Source of the DNA: Atopobium sp. | GTDB lineage: Bacteria > Actinomycetota > Coriobacteriia > Coriobacteriales > Atopobiaceae | Assembly (NCBI GenBank): GCA_015258715.1 | Contig: JABZHR010000021.1 | Location: 1 to 9,582 of the forward strand | Direction of reading: 5' to 3' | DNA length: 9,582 bases | In this document: one piece after another, positions 1 to 5,625 of the stretch | Layout: the number at the start of each line of letters is the position of its first letter | How positions within the stretch are numbered: position 1 is the stretch's first letter | Program-made: the position numbers and the translations under genes | Notes under the pieces: model-generated | The model's database searches: none | Seen by the model: the letters and a program-made list of their open reading frames with translations, nothing else | What the model was told of the DNA's origin: nothing

Positions 1-673
1 GGGTTGCAATGTGAGCGTCTGAGCCAAAAGAAAGCTTGCATCCCAGCTCAGCGCAGGTCTCTGCAATCACACGGCAACGCTCAATAGCAACCTCACGCTG
101 GCCTTCGTCGTGCGTGGCCTCGTTCATCTCGATGAGCTTACCGCGATCGCGACACTCTCTGACAAGCGCCGGAACATCAAAATCTAAACCGCTGCGACCA
201 AGGTGACCAAGAATCAAAACATGTGGATTATCCAGCGCATTCACGTACATCTGGGTAATCTGCTTCTGCGAGGCACCGGCAGCCCACTGCTTGCTATGGA
301 TACTGGCAACCGCATAATCGCAGGTACCCAGGATATGCTCGCCAAGAATATGAGGCTGACGGAGTTTATCGCCATTAATACCCTGGTCAAACGTAATATC
401 GTAGGCAAACAGGTTGCCCTCAAGGTCAACAATATCAACCTCAGCGCCGTGAAGCAGCCTGACGCCGTACCAGGTTTCTGGCCAAATGGCGGTGTTCATA
501 AAGAACTGGAAATTCTTAATGGTCTGCTGGTCATACAGCATGGAAGAGAAGTGGTCGGTGATTCCAAGCAGCTCATAGCCACGCTCAGAAGCTGCGCGAA
601 CGTTCTCCTCAATGGTTGAATAGGCGTGCCTCGAGTACAGACTGTGAGTATGAACGTCGCAAGTAATGCGCAT
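1..673 (-). CDS. PHP-domain phosphoesterase / metal-dependent hydrolase, YcdX-like (3' end outside window)
   Basis: A minus-strand reading frame of 224 codons is open from the ATG at 671-673 to the left edge, so the C-terminus is missing. It has the PHP signature: DVHTH at residues 6-10, H16, TDH at 39-41, GAEVD at 76-80, IH at 125-126, GHLG at 156-159 and SDAH at 218-221. These residues form the multi-metal site of PHP phosphoesterases. The spacing fits the YcdX-like stand-alone hydrolases rather than the histidinol-phosphatase (HisK) or DNA polymerase PHP types. The substrate cannot be told. The protein is probably cytoplasmic, since no signal peptide is seen. The start is supported by AAGGAG six bases upstream of the ATG. 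It follows the exodeoxyribonuclease gene on the same strand after a 101-base gap that holds an inverted repeat, so it may be co-transcribed or separately expressed. Family is firm; function is inferred. Confidence 0.85.
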   Translation of the reverse strand, partial: MRITCDVHTHSLYSRHAYSTIEENVRAASERGYELLGITDHFSSMLYDQQTIKNFQFFMNTAIWPETWYGVRLLHGAEVDIVDLEGNLFAYDITFDQGINGDKLRQPHILGEHILGTCDYAVASIHSKQWAAGASQKQITQMYVNALDNPHVLILGHLGRSGLDFDVPALVRECRDRGKLIEMNEATHDEGQREVAIERCRVIAETCAELGCKLSFGSDAHIAT

Positions 674-738
674 GACGTGCTCCTTTGAATCTTAATCGAC
701 AACTCTAGTTAATCATGGCCGCCATCATGAGGCAACCC

Positions 739-764
739 TGGCGAGAAGACCGATTTTCTCGCCA
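739..764. repeat. Inverted pair of the TGGCGAGAA motif after exoA
   Basis: TGGCGAGAA at 739-747 and its exact reverse complement TTCTCGCCA at 756-764 are separated by eight bases and can form a 9-bp hairpin. It lies just past the exodeoxyribonuclease stop codon (775-777, minus strand). No T-run follows on either strand, so a standard intrinsic terminator is not supported, though a weak or Rho-assisted terminator is possible. These are two of the six exact copies of the dispersed motif in this window. Confidence 0.75.
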
Positions 765-774
765 TCCGCACGAT

Positions 775-1554
775 CTACAGCTCAATGCTCAGCTCAACGG
801 GGCAGTGGTCGCTGCCGTAGACCTCGCTCAAGATGGATGCGCTTTTGACCTGTTCAGCAATACGGTCGGAGACCAGGAAGTAGTCGATGCGCCAGCCCGC
901 GTTGTTCTTGCGTGCGTTGAAGCGGTAGCTCCACCAGCTGTAAGCGCCGGTCATGTCGGGATGGCGATACCTAAATGTATCGGTAAAGCCTGCGTCCAAC
1001 AGCTTGGTAAAGCTCTCGCGCTCCTCGTCAGAGAAGCCTGCGTTTTGCCTGTTAGACGAAGGATTCTTGAGGTCAATCTCGTTGTGCGCAACGTTAAAAT
1101 CGCCGCAGGTAATTACTGGTTTTTGCTCAGATAGCTTAGCCAAGAACTCGCGATAGTGCTGATCCCACTCAAGACGCTCGTCCAGGCGTGCAAGCTGGTC
1201 TTTTGAGTTTGGCGTGTATACGCACACAAACCAGAACTTCTCAAACTCCAGCGCACACACGCGACCTTCGTCGTCGGCAACGGGGCATCCAATCTGGCGA
1301 ATCACCTGCAGAGGGGTTTCTCGCGAGAAAACCGCTGTGCCCGAATAGCCTTTTCTGTCTGCGTAGTTCCAGGTTTGAACGTAGCCGGGAAGGTCCAGCT
1401 CAACCTGGCCTTCTTGCAGCTTAGTCTCTTGAAGTGCGAATACATCAGCGTTTATGGTTTCAAAAATTTCCGTGAACGAAGGCTCTTTCTTGAGCACGGC
1501 GCGCAGACCATTAACGTTCCAGGAAATTAGCTTGTACTCTTGAGTTTGGCTCAT
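775..1554 (-). CDS. xth: Exodeoxyribonuclease III (AP endonuclease, ExoA/XthA family)
   Basis: This 259-residue protein is a typical length for the ExoIII/APE1 family. These Mg-dependent enzymes cut DNA 5' of abasic sites and degrade 3' ends in base-excision repair. Visible motifs in order: SWNVNGLR at 11-18, LQETK at 41-45 (E43 binds metal), GYSGTAVFSR at 69-78, YTPN at 113-116, GDFNVA at 151-156 (D152 and N154), WRIDY at 221-225, and the C-terminal GSDHCPV at 247-253 containing the catalytic D-H pair. All key residues are present. The start is the ATG at 1552-1554 with AAGAGGAG directly upstream, although the spacing is short (2-4 bases). It is transcribed away from the folate operon and is followed by the PHP hydrolase gene. 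ExoA is the usual name in Gram-positive bacteria, XthA elsewhere. Confidence 0.96.
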   Translation of the reverse strand: MSQTQEYKLISWNVNGLRAVLKKEPSFTEIFETINADVFALQETKLQEGQVELDLPGYVQTWNYADRKGYSGTAVFSRETPLQVIRQIGCPVADDEGRVCALEFEKFWFVCVYTPNSKDQLARLDERLEWDQHYREFLAKLSEQKPVITCGDFNVAHNEIDLKNPSSNRQNAGFSDEERESFTKLLDAGFTDTFRYRHPDMTGAYSWWSYRFNARKNNAGWRIDYFLVSDRIAEQVKSASILSEVYGSDHCPVELSIEL

Positions 1555-1758
1555 AACTCCTCTTTCATACTGTGACCTGGTAGTTTGGGTCGCAGTGGAT
1601 TCGTATCACAGTAGCCGCGAGTGACGCGCGTTCCACGCTCCAGTTACGGCGCCAAGCGGTGCGTTTGCGGCAATAAACTTTCAATAAATCCATGGTATAC
1701 GACTAGTAGCCACCAATACCGCTACAATAGAAACATTCATAGCTGGCAAGGAGGATTC
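1555..1758. promoter_or_regulatory. Divergent region between xth and folP-folK
   Basis: This 204-base spacer separates divergent genes and must hold promoters for both. On the plus side, GCTACAAT contains a good -10 hexamer, TACAAT, at 1723-1728, with no convincing -35. It lies about 30 bases before the folP start, giving a short leader. On the minus side, I find no clear promoter. An 8-bp inverted repeat (TACTGTGA at 1568-1575, TCACAGTA at 1606-1613) lies just upstream of the xth ribosome binding site. It could be a leader hairpin or an operator. No small gene is supported here. Confidence 0.5.
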
Positions 1759-3231
1759 ATGCTTCGTCAAAGCTACAACACCTGGCAATGTGGAACTCAC
1801 ACTATCTCGTTGGCGCGTCCTAGAATCATGGGCGTTCTCAACGTCACTCCAGACTCGTTCTCTGATGGCGGAAAGAACATTGATCCAGAGGCTGCAATTG
1901 CTCGTGGATTGCAGATGCTGGATGAAGGCGCCGACATCATTGACGTTGGGGGAGAGTCTACTCGTCCAGGTCACACACCTGTTCTGCCTACAGAAGAGGC
2001 TGAGCGCGTAGTACCTGTGGTGCGCGCGTTGGTAGCTGCTGGAGCAATTGTCTCCATCGACACGCGTCACGCCGAGGTAGCAAAGATGTGCGTCCGTCTT
2101 GGAGCATCCATCATCAACGACGTTTCCGGCTTCACCGATCCAGAGATGGTTGCTGTAGCTGCGGAGTCTGACTGCGGCTGCATTGTGATGCACTGGAATA
2201 AGGACGGCCTTGGAGCTCGTGTTGAGCGCAAGCAGGTGCAGCTGGACGACATGCGCCCTTCTCGCCCTACTGGTAGCGCAGCTGCTCGAGCCGCAGCTAC
2301 AGGAGCCGAGACACGCACGCTGAGCTCGCAGCGTCGTTTTACCCTGCCAGAAGAGGCGCCTATTATGCGCCAGATTATGGGCTTTTTGGGCGACCAGGCT
2401 CGCGGTCTTATGCGCGCTGGCGTTTCCAAGGATCGCATCTGCATTGACCCAGGTCCAGGTTTTGACAAGTTTGCTGACGAGGACGTTGTTATTCAGCGTG
2501 CCACTCGCTCGATGGTTTCTATGGGATATCCGCTGCTCTGCGCCGTGTCCAGAAAGCGCTTTGTCGGCGCTGTTTCTGGTGTAACTGAGGCTACGCAGCG
2601 CGACGCAGCTACGCATGCAATTTGCATTGCCGCAATCACCAACGGTGCCCGTATCCTGCGCGTTCACGATGTTGCGGGAACCGCTCAGGCTATCAACGCT
2701 TACTGGGCTATGACCGAGCGTGATCCTCGTCAGGGATTTGTGGCGCTTGGCTCCAACGTAGGCGACCGTGTGGGATATCTGGCCCGCGCAACGCAGCTCA
2801 TCGATGAGATTCCGCTGACCTGCGTTGTTTCTCTCAGCCACGCCTACGAAACTGAGCCTGCATATGGCATTGCTACGCCCGTGGTAAACGCTGTTGCCGA
2901 GATTAGAACTGAGCTCCATCCGCTGGTGCTGATGGATAAGCTGCTTGAGGTTGAGAACGCTCTCAATCGCACACGCAAGAAAGGCGAGGAGGGCCATGGA
3001 CCTCGCACTATCGACTGCGATCTTCTGTGGGTTGAGGGTGAACAACACGCAGGTAAACACCTCACTTTGCCTCATCCACGCATGGGCGAGCGCGATTACG
3101 TGCTTGTGCCTATGGAAGATCTGATGCACGATCCAGTGCGCTTTTTCTCGCACGGCGGCGTAGAGATTGCCACTCCTGACCAGCGTGTTGGTCACGTAAC
3201 TGAGGACTTGGGAGTCATTACGTGGGAGTAG
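1759..3231 (+). CDS. folP-folK: Fused dihydropteroate synthase - HPPK (FolP-FolK)
   Basis: This 490-residue protein carries two consecutive steps of folate synthesis in one chain. The N-terminal part is dihydropteroate synthase, the sulfonamide target, which joins hydroxymethyl-dihydropterin pyrophosphate to p-aminobenzoate. It has MGVLNVTPDSFSDGG at 24-38, DVGGESTRPG at 62-71, SIDTR at 99-103, ND at 120-121, DPGPGF at 230-235, SRKR at 264-267 and RVHD at 301-304. The C-terminal part, from about 325, is HPPK, the pyrophosphokinase making that substrate: GFVALGSNVGDR at 326-337, ETEP at 364-367, GPRTIDCDLL at 414-423 (metal-binding D419 and D421) and LPHPRMGERDYVLVP at 437-451. The start has AAGGAGG four bases upstream; an in-frame ATG at 1621 lacks such a site. 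The DHPS half has an unusual Ala/Arg-rich insertion at about 151-198. The next gene overlaps its end. Confidence 0.95.
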   Translation: MLRQSYNTWQCGTHTISLARPRIMGVLNVTPDSFSDGGKNIDPEAAIARGLQMLDEGADIIDVGGESTRPGHTPVLPTEEAERVVPVVRALVAAGAIVSIDTRHAEVAKMCVRLGASIINDVSGFTDPEMVAVAAESDCGCIVMHWNKDGLGARVERKQVQLDDMRPSRPTGSAAARAAATGAETRTLSSQRRFTLPEEAPIMRQIMGFLGDQARGLMRAGVSKDRICIDPGPGFDKFADEDVVIQRATRSMVSMGYPLLCAVSRKRFVGAVSGVTEATQRDAATHAICIAAITNGARILRVHDVAGTAQAINAYWAMTERDPRQGFVALGSNVGDRVGYLARATQLIDEIPLTCVVSLSHAYETEPAYGIATPVVNAVAEIRTELHPLVLMDKLLEVENALNRTRKKGEEGHGPRTIDCDLLWVEGEQHAGKHLTLPHPRMGERDYVLVPMEDLMHDPVRFFSHGGVEIATPDQRVGHVTEDLGVITWE

Positions 3232-3956
3232 CACAGGAAGCTTTAGAGCTAGCACGTGGTGGCGCACAAACGGGTGAGTTTGTGTACCGTGTTTCTGATG
3301 CGCAGGGATGTGCTGACCAGAGCCAAGACGAGTGCTCTGAACTGGCCCTCGATCCAGCGCCGGCATCAGCGCGCCCATCATCTGGCGAGAAACCCTTTGA
3401 GGTTGCAACTGTTGTGCGCCTAGGAGTCTCGATGCCCTATGTACCTGCAGTTCCATACGTTGTAGCGCTGGGACTTTGTCAGTTCTTGCGTGCAAAAGAC
3501 GAGGGCTTTGGTATCCGCTGGCCTTACGCTATTTGCTATAAAGACCAGGTAGTTGCCTCAATCAAAGCAACCGCGGGCTATCAAGAGGGCATGTTTGCTG
3601 TGGTAAGTATCGCAGCAGACTCCAAGGCGCTCTGTTCAGCGTTTGACGTTGCGGACAACACAGAACTTCTCGCAAAAAAGATCTCTGACCTGGTGGTTAA
3701 GAGCGTAAGCGTGTGGGAGCAGCAGGTTAAGCGTGCAAGGAGCTTTGCGGGACCCATCGCACTCATTCTGAGCGACTACTTTGATATGGTTCCTCTGCTT
3801 GGACAGCAGGTCAATAAGGTATACCCCAGCGGTAACGTTGCACTGACCGCTCGATTTGGCGGCATTGACGTGTGGGGTCATGCCATCCTTGTTGATGAGG
3901 ACGGCAAAGAAATCCTTGTGAGTGAGGAAGAAGCTTCCGTGGTGCCAGCGGTTTAA
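3222..3956 (+). CDS. Diverged biotin-protein-ligase-like protein (probably not a canonical ligase)
   Basis: This 244-residue protein begins at a GTG overlapping the end of folP-folK by 10 nt, with GGAG seven bases upstream, so it is probably translationally coupled. Its plan resembles the BirA catalytic and C-terminal domains without the DNA-binding domain: an N-terminal helix with ARGGAQTG at 11-18, a VALGL strand-helix at 81-85, GIRWPYAI at 97-104 where ligases have a KWPNDI-like motif, and a C-terminal SH3-like stretch of about 187-241 ending in VDEDGKEILVSEEE. However, the GRGRxGR biotin loop is absent. In its place is an acidic/Pro-rich segment at about 25-60 containing the SSGEK element. 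N and D of the WPND motif are Y and A, and the catalytic Lys position is Q109 by my hand alignment. Adjacency to coaX fits, since birA and coaX often neighbour each other. I read it as a ligase relative of unknown activity. Confidence 0.6.
   Translation: MGVAQEALELARGGAQTGEFVYRVSDAQGCADQSQDECSELALDPAPASARPSSGEKPFEVATVVRLGVSMPYVPAVPYVVALGLCQFLRAKDEGFGIRWPYAICYKDQVVASIKATAGYQEGMFAVVSIAADSKALCSAFDVADNTELLAKKISDLVVKSVSVWEQQVKRARSFAGPIALILSDYFDMVPLLGQQVNKVYPSGNVALTARFGGIDVWGHAILVDEDGKEILVSEEEASVVPAV
3378..3402 (+). repeat. Dispersed TGGCGAGAA element, coding copy 1
   Basis: TCATCTGGCGAGAA followed by ACCCTTTGAGG lies in frame in the biotin-ligase-like gene and encodes SSGEKPFE. It matches the copy at 9118-9142 at 21 of 25 positions, although the two host genes are unrelated. 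The element sits where a normal ligase would carry its biotin-binding loop, in an apparently unconstrained segment. Confidence 0.7.
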
Positions 3957-3962
3957 CCGCTG
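3946..3962. repeat. Small inverted repeat at the end of the biotin-ligase-like gene
   Basis: CAGCGG, TTTAA and CCGCTG form a short hairpin of six strong pairs with a five-base loop, spanning the stop codon of the upstream gene. It lies in the 50-base gap between convergent genes, where a bidirectional terminator would be expected. There is no T-run on either side, so terminator function is only a guess. Confidence 0.35.
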
Positions 3963-4006
3963 CTCTAGCTGTCAATCTAACTGCGGCAACGCGGCCGTGT
4001 CGTCAG

Positions 4007-4789
4007 TTACTCGGCGGCTTGAGCAGACTGCTTCCAGATCAGATAAATGCCGCGCATGGTGAGCTGCGGGTCAACAACATCAAAGACATCTGTTGCTTCG
4101 CTAACGGTGTTAGCCAGGCCACCCGTTGCAATAACGGTTGCGCCCTCAATACCAGGCTCTTTGAGCGTTCTGGCAACCAGACCCTCTGCCTGAGCGGCGG
4201 CGCCTACTACAATACCTGCCTGAACAGCGCTTTCGGTGGTGTTGCCCAAGACGGTCTCGGGCGCCTTAATAGGAATGCTGGAGAGCTTGGCTGCACGCGC
4301 AAACAGTGCGTTTGCAGAGATCATAATACCTGGTGAAATAGCGCCTCCGCGGAATACGCCGTCCTTATCAACAACGTCCAAATTGGTTGCGGTGCCAAAA
4401 TCAACCACAATAACGGGATAGCCATAGCGCTCAGTTGCGGCAACGGAATTTGCTACGCGGTCGGCACCAACAAGCTCGGGGTGGGGGATATTGAAGCGAA
4501 TCTTATCCGTGGAAAGCGCGTTAATGCGGGTCAGAGGCTTGTTAAGCAGCAGTTCAAAGCAGCGCTGCCAAGCACGTGTGATAACGGGAACCACGCACGA
4601 AAGTCCACCCGCCTCAACGTCGTCTAGACTCAGTCCATCTTTCTGGAAGAACGTGAAGAGACGACCGTGCAGAATGTCGGAGGTGTCGCTTTGATCAGTA
4701 GGCATTCTCCAGCCGCGCACCATAGTGCCTTCGCTGTCAAATAAACCAATGGCAGTTTGCGTGTTACCCACATCAATCGATAAAAACAT
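4007..4789 (-). CDS. coaX: Type III pantothenate kinase (CoaX)
   Basis: This 260-residue protein is the usual length for CoaX, which phosphorylates pantothenate in the first step of coenzyme A synthesis. It belongs to the ASKHA fold, needs a monovalent cation, and is not feedback-inhibited by CoA like type I kinases. Motifs in order: DVGNTQTAIGLF at 6-17 (phosphate-binding), PHPELVGADRVAN at 102-114 with the conserved GADR, VVDFGTATNLD at 128-138 (catalytic Asp and T), GGAISPGI at 148-155, GNTTESAVQAG at 182-192 and ATGGL at 221-225. The start at 4787-4789 is supported by GGAGG four bases upstream. It converges on the biotin-ligase-like gene and diverges from rpmE. A minus-strand promoter with -10 TAAAAT (4832-4837) and a weak -35 TTTAGA (4854-4859) fits. 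No defect is seen. Confidence 0.96.
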   Translation of the reverse strand: MFLSIDVGNTQTAIGLFDSEGTMVRGWRMPTDQSDTSDILHGRLFTFFQKDGLSLDDVEAGGLSCVVPVITRAWQRCFELLLNKPLTRINALSTDKIRFNIPHPELVGADRVANSVAATERYGYPVIVVDFGTATNLDVVDKDGVFRGGAISPGIMISANALFARAAKLSSIPIKAPETVLGNTTESAVQAGIVVGAAAQAEGLVARTLKEPGIEGATVIATGGLANTVSEATDVFDVVDPQLTMRGIYLIWKQSAQAAE

Positions 4790-4831
4790 TATGCCTCCGA
4801 GGGCTGTAGCCAGCTTTTTATGACGTATTGG

Positions 4832-4859
4832 ATTTTAGCCCATTGGGCGTATCTCTAAA
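4832..4859 (-). promoter_or_regulatory. Candidate coaX promoter
   Basis: Read on the minus strand, TTTAGA and TAAAAT are separated by 16 bases. The -10 ends about 42 bases before the coaX start codon. The -35 is a weak match, so this is a moderate candidate only. The 11-bp repeat block lies about 20 bases upstream of the -35, a position suited to a regulator of coaX. Confidence 0.45.
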
Positions 4860-4878
4860 GTTGTCGTGGGTAAGAAAA

Positions 4879-4922
4879 AAGTTGTTTTGCAGTTGTTGCA
4901 CAGTTGTCGCACAGTTGCCACA
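4879..4922. repeat. 11-bp-period direct repeats between coaX and rpmE
   Basis: Three consecutive 11-base units, CAGTTGTTGCA, CAGTTGTCGCA and CAGTTGCCACA, occupy 4890-4922. A more degenerate fourth unit, AAGTTGTTTTG, precedes them at 4879-4889. The period is close to one helical turn, so the repeated GTTG faces would lie on one side of the DNA. This fits a cooperative regulator site. It does not resemble DnaA boxes or a CRISPR repeat. No known regulator is recognised. Confidence 0.7.
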
Positions 4923-4950
4923 CGCAAGAATTATCTGCACAAAATGTGAA

Positions 4951-4960
4951 TTTCTCGCCA
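4951..4960 (-). repeat. Dispersed TGGCGAGAA element, intergenic minus-strand copy
   Basis: TTTCTCGCCA is the reverse complement of TGGCGAGAAA. It lies in the spacer about 32 bases upstream of the extended -10 of the rpmE promoter. It is one of six exact 9-mer copies in the window. Confidence 0.65.
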
Positions 4961-4988
4961 AGTACTTCTAGCAACAGAAGGGTTGTTC

Positions 4989-4997
4989 TGCTATACT
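4989..4997 (+). promoter_or_regulatory. rpmE promoter, extended -10
   Basis: TGCTATACT is a near-perfect extended -10 element (TG-n-TATACT). No good -35 is visible at normal spacing, as is common with extended -10 promoters. It predicts a transcription start near 5004 and an untranslated leader of about 80 bases before rpmE. Confidence 0.65.
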
Positions 4998-5003
4998 TTT
5001 TCA

Positions 5004-5084
5004 GCTTATTGTCTTGATTGAGCACGTGCTCATAAAGACACCCCTGCTCTGGTCGGAAACCAGGGCCGATGTAAGGAGTCCTGC
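5004..5084 (+). promoter_or_regulatory. Candidate ribosomal-protein L31 leader RNA
   Basis: The leader between the predicted start and rpmE has structured segments: a 12-base palindrome GAGCACGTGCTC at 5020-5031, and a hairpin with CTGGT (5049-5053) pairing to ACCAG (5059-5063). They are followed by AAGGAG at 5073-5078. L31 autoregulation through its own leader is known in some bacteria, and L31 leader motifs have been described for several bacterial groups, including Coriobacteria as I recall. Assignment here rests on position and folding potential only, not on a covariance search. Confidence 0.5.
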
Positions 5085-5492
5085 ATGAAGCAAGGTATTC
5101 ATCCAGAGTACGTAGAGTGTACCGTTCGCTGCACCTGCGGAAACACCTGGACCACACACGCAACTGTTCCAGAGATGCGTCTTGACCTCTGCGACAAGTG
5201 CCACCCATTCTATACGGGTCAGCAGAAGCTTGTCGACACTGGTGGACGTGTCCAGCGCTTCGCCGACAAGTTCGGTGGCGCAGCAAACGCTGCTCTCGAG
5301 GCTGCTAAGGCTGCCAAGGAGGCAAAGGCTGCTAAGGCTGCTGAGCAGGAGGCTGCTCGTAAGGCTGCTGCTGAGGCTAAGGCTGCTGAGAAGGCAAAGC
5401 GTGCTGCTGAGTTCGCAAAGAACGCACCAGCTGCAGAGCCAGAGGCTGAGGCTGAGGCCGAGGCACCTGCAACTGAAGAGGCTGCAGAGTAG
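5085..5492 (+). CDS. rpmE: 50S ribosomal protein L31, zinc-binding form with long Ala/Glu/Lys tail
   Basis: Residues 1-65 are a standard L31 of the zinc (C+) type: IHPEYVE near the start, C16-T-C18, C36-D-K-C39, HPFYTG at 40-45, and TGGRVQRF at 52-59. L31 sits at the central protuberance of the 50S subunit and helps bridge the subunits. The normal protein is about 66-90 residues. This one is 135, because residues 66-135 form an extension of Ala, Lys and Glu in repeated AAKA-like units, ending in an acidic AEAEAEAPATEEAAE tail. The extension would be helical and then disordered. Its role is unknown. The start has AAGGAG six bases upstream. The gene has its own promoter, a structured leader and a strong terminator, so it is a single-gene unit. 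Low-complexity tails on ribosomal proteins are common in actinobacteria. Confidence 0.95.
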   Translation: MKQGIHPEYVECTVRCTCGNTWTTHATVPEMRLDLCDKCHPFYTGQQKLVDTGGRVQRFADKFGGAANAALEAAKAAKEAKAAKAAEQEAARKAAAEAKAAEKAKRAAEFAKNAPAAEPEAEAEAEAPATEEAAE

Positions 5493-5530
5493 CAGGTATT
5501 TGCTTGCGCAAAGACCGCAAAGTACAGAAT

Positions 5531-5560
5531 CGGGGTGGCTTCGGCTGCCCCGTTTTTGTT
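5531..5560 (+). terminator. Intrinsic terminator of rpmE
   Basis: A 9-bp stem CGGGGTGGC / GCTGCCCCG, with two G-T wobbles, closes a TTCG tetraloop. It is followed directly by TTTTTGTT. This is a textbook Rho-independent terminator and insulates dnaX from rpmE transcription. Confidence 0.93.
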
Positions 5561-5594
5561 TGGCGAGAAACCCTCTCAACTCAGAGGGTATACT
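5561..5594 (+). promoter_or_regulatory. dnaX promoter region with TGGCGAGAA copy and inverted repeat
   Basis: TGGCGAGAAACCC (5561-5573) immediately follows the terminator T-run. A perfect 6-bp inverted repeat, CCCTCT (5571-5576) and AGAGGG (5583-5588), abuts TATACT (5589-5594), a good -10 about 32 bases before the dnaX start. No conventional -35 is seen at 17-base spacing. The inverted repeat covers the promoter spacer and would be well placed as an operator, but no regulator is known. Confidence 0.5.
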
Positions 5595-5625
5595 TGAAAG
5601 TGAAAAATCTGCCGTCGGAGGACGA

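Noticed and set aside
1317..1330. 14-base palindrome TTTCTCGCGAGAAA as an independent operator
   Set aside because: It lies inside xth and encodes the conserved FSRE segment, so protein constraint can explain it; it is kept only as a near match to the dispersed motif.
1621..1758. An in-frame 46-residue extension of FolP-FolK
   Set aside because: It has no ribosome binding site, overlaps the predicted -10, and lacks similarity to DHPS N-termini; the ATG at 1759 follows AAGGAGG.
1681..3495. A 604-codon open frame on the minus strand opposite folP-folK
   Set aside because: It is antisense to a gene with unambiguous DHPS and HPPK motifs, has no convincing family features or ribosome binding site, and its composition looks like the complement of biased codons.
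4879..4922. CRISPR-like array
   Set aside because: Units are 11 bases, contiguous and without spacers; no cas genes are nearby.
5182..5625. An N-terminal extension of dnaX starting at 5182
   Set aside because: It would run through rpmE and its terminator in another frame; the ATG at 5626 has a good ribosome binding site and gives the family N-terminus.
5493..5625. SRP RNA or tRNA gene just upstream of dnaX, as in many Gram-positive genomes
   Set aside because: The 133-base spacer is filled by a terminator, the dispersed motif and a promoter; no SRP or cloverleaf fold is visible.
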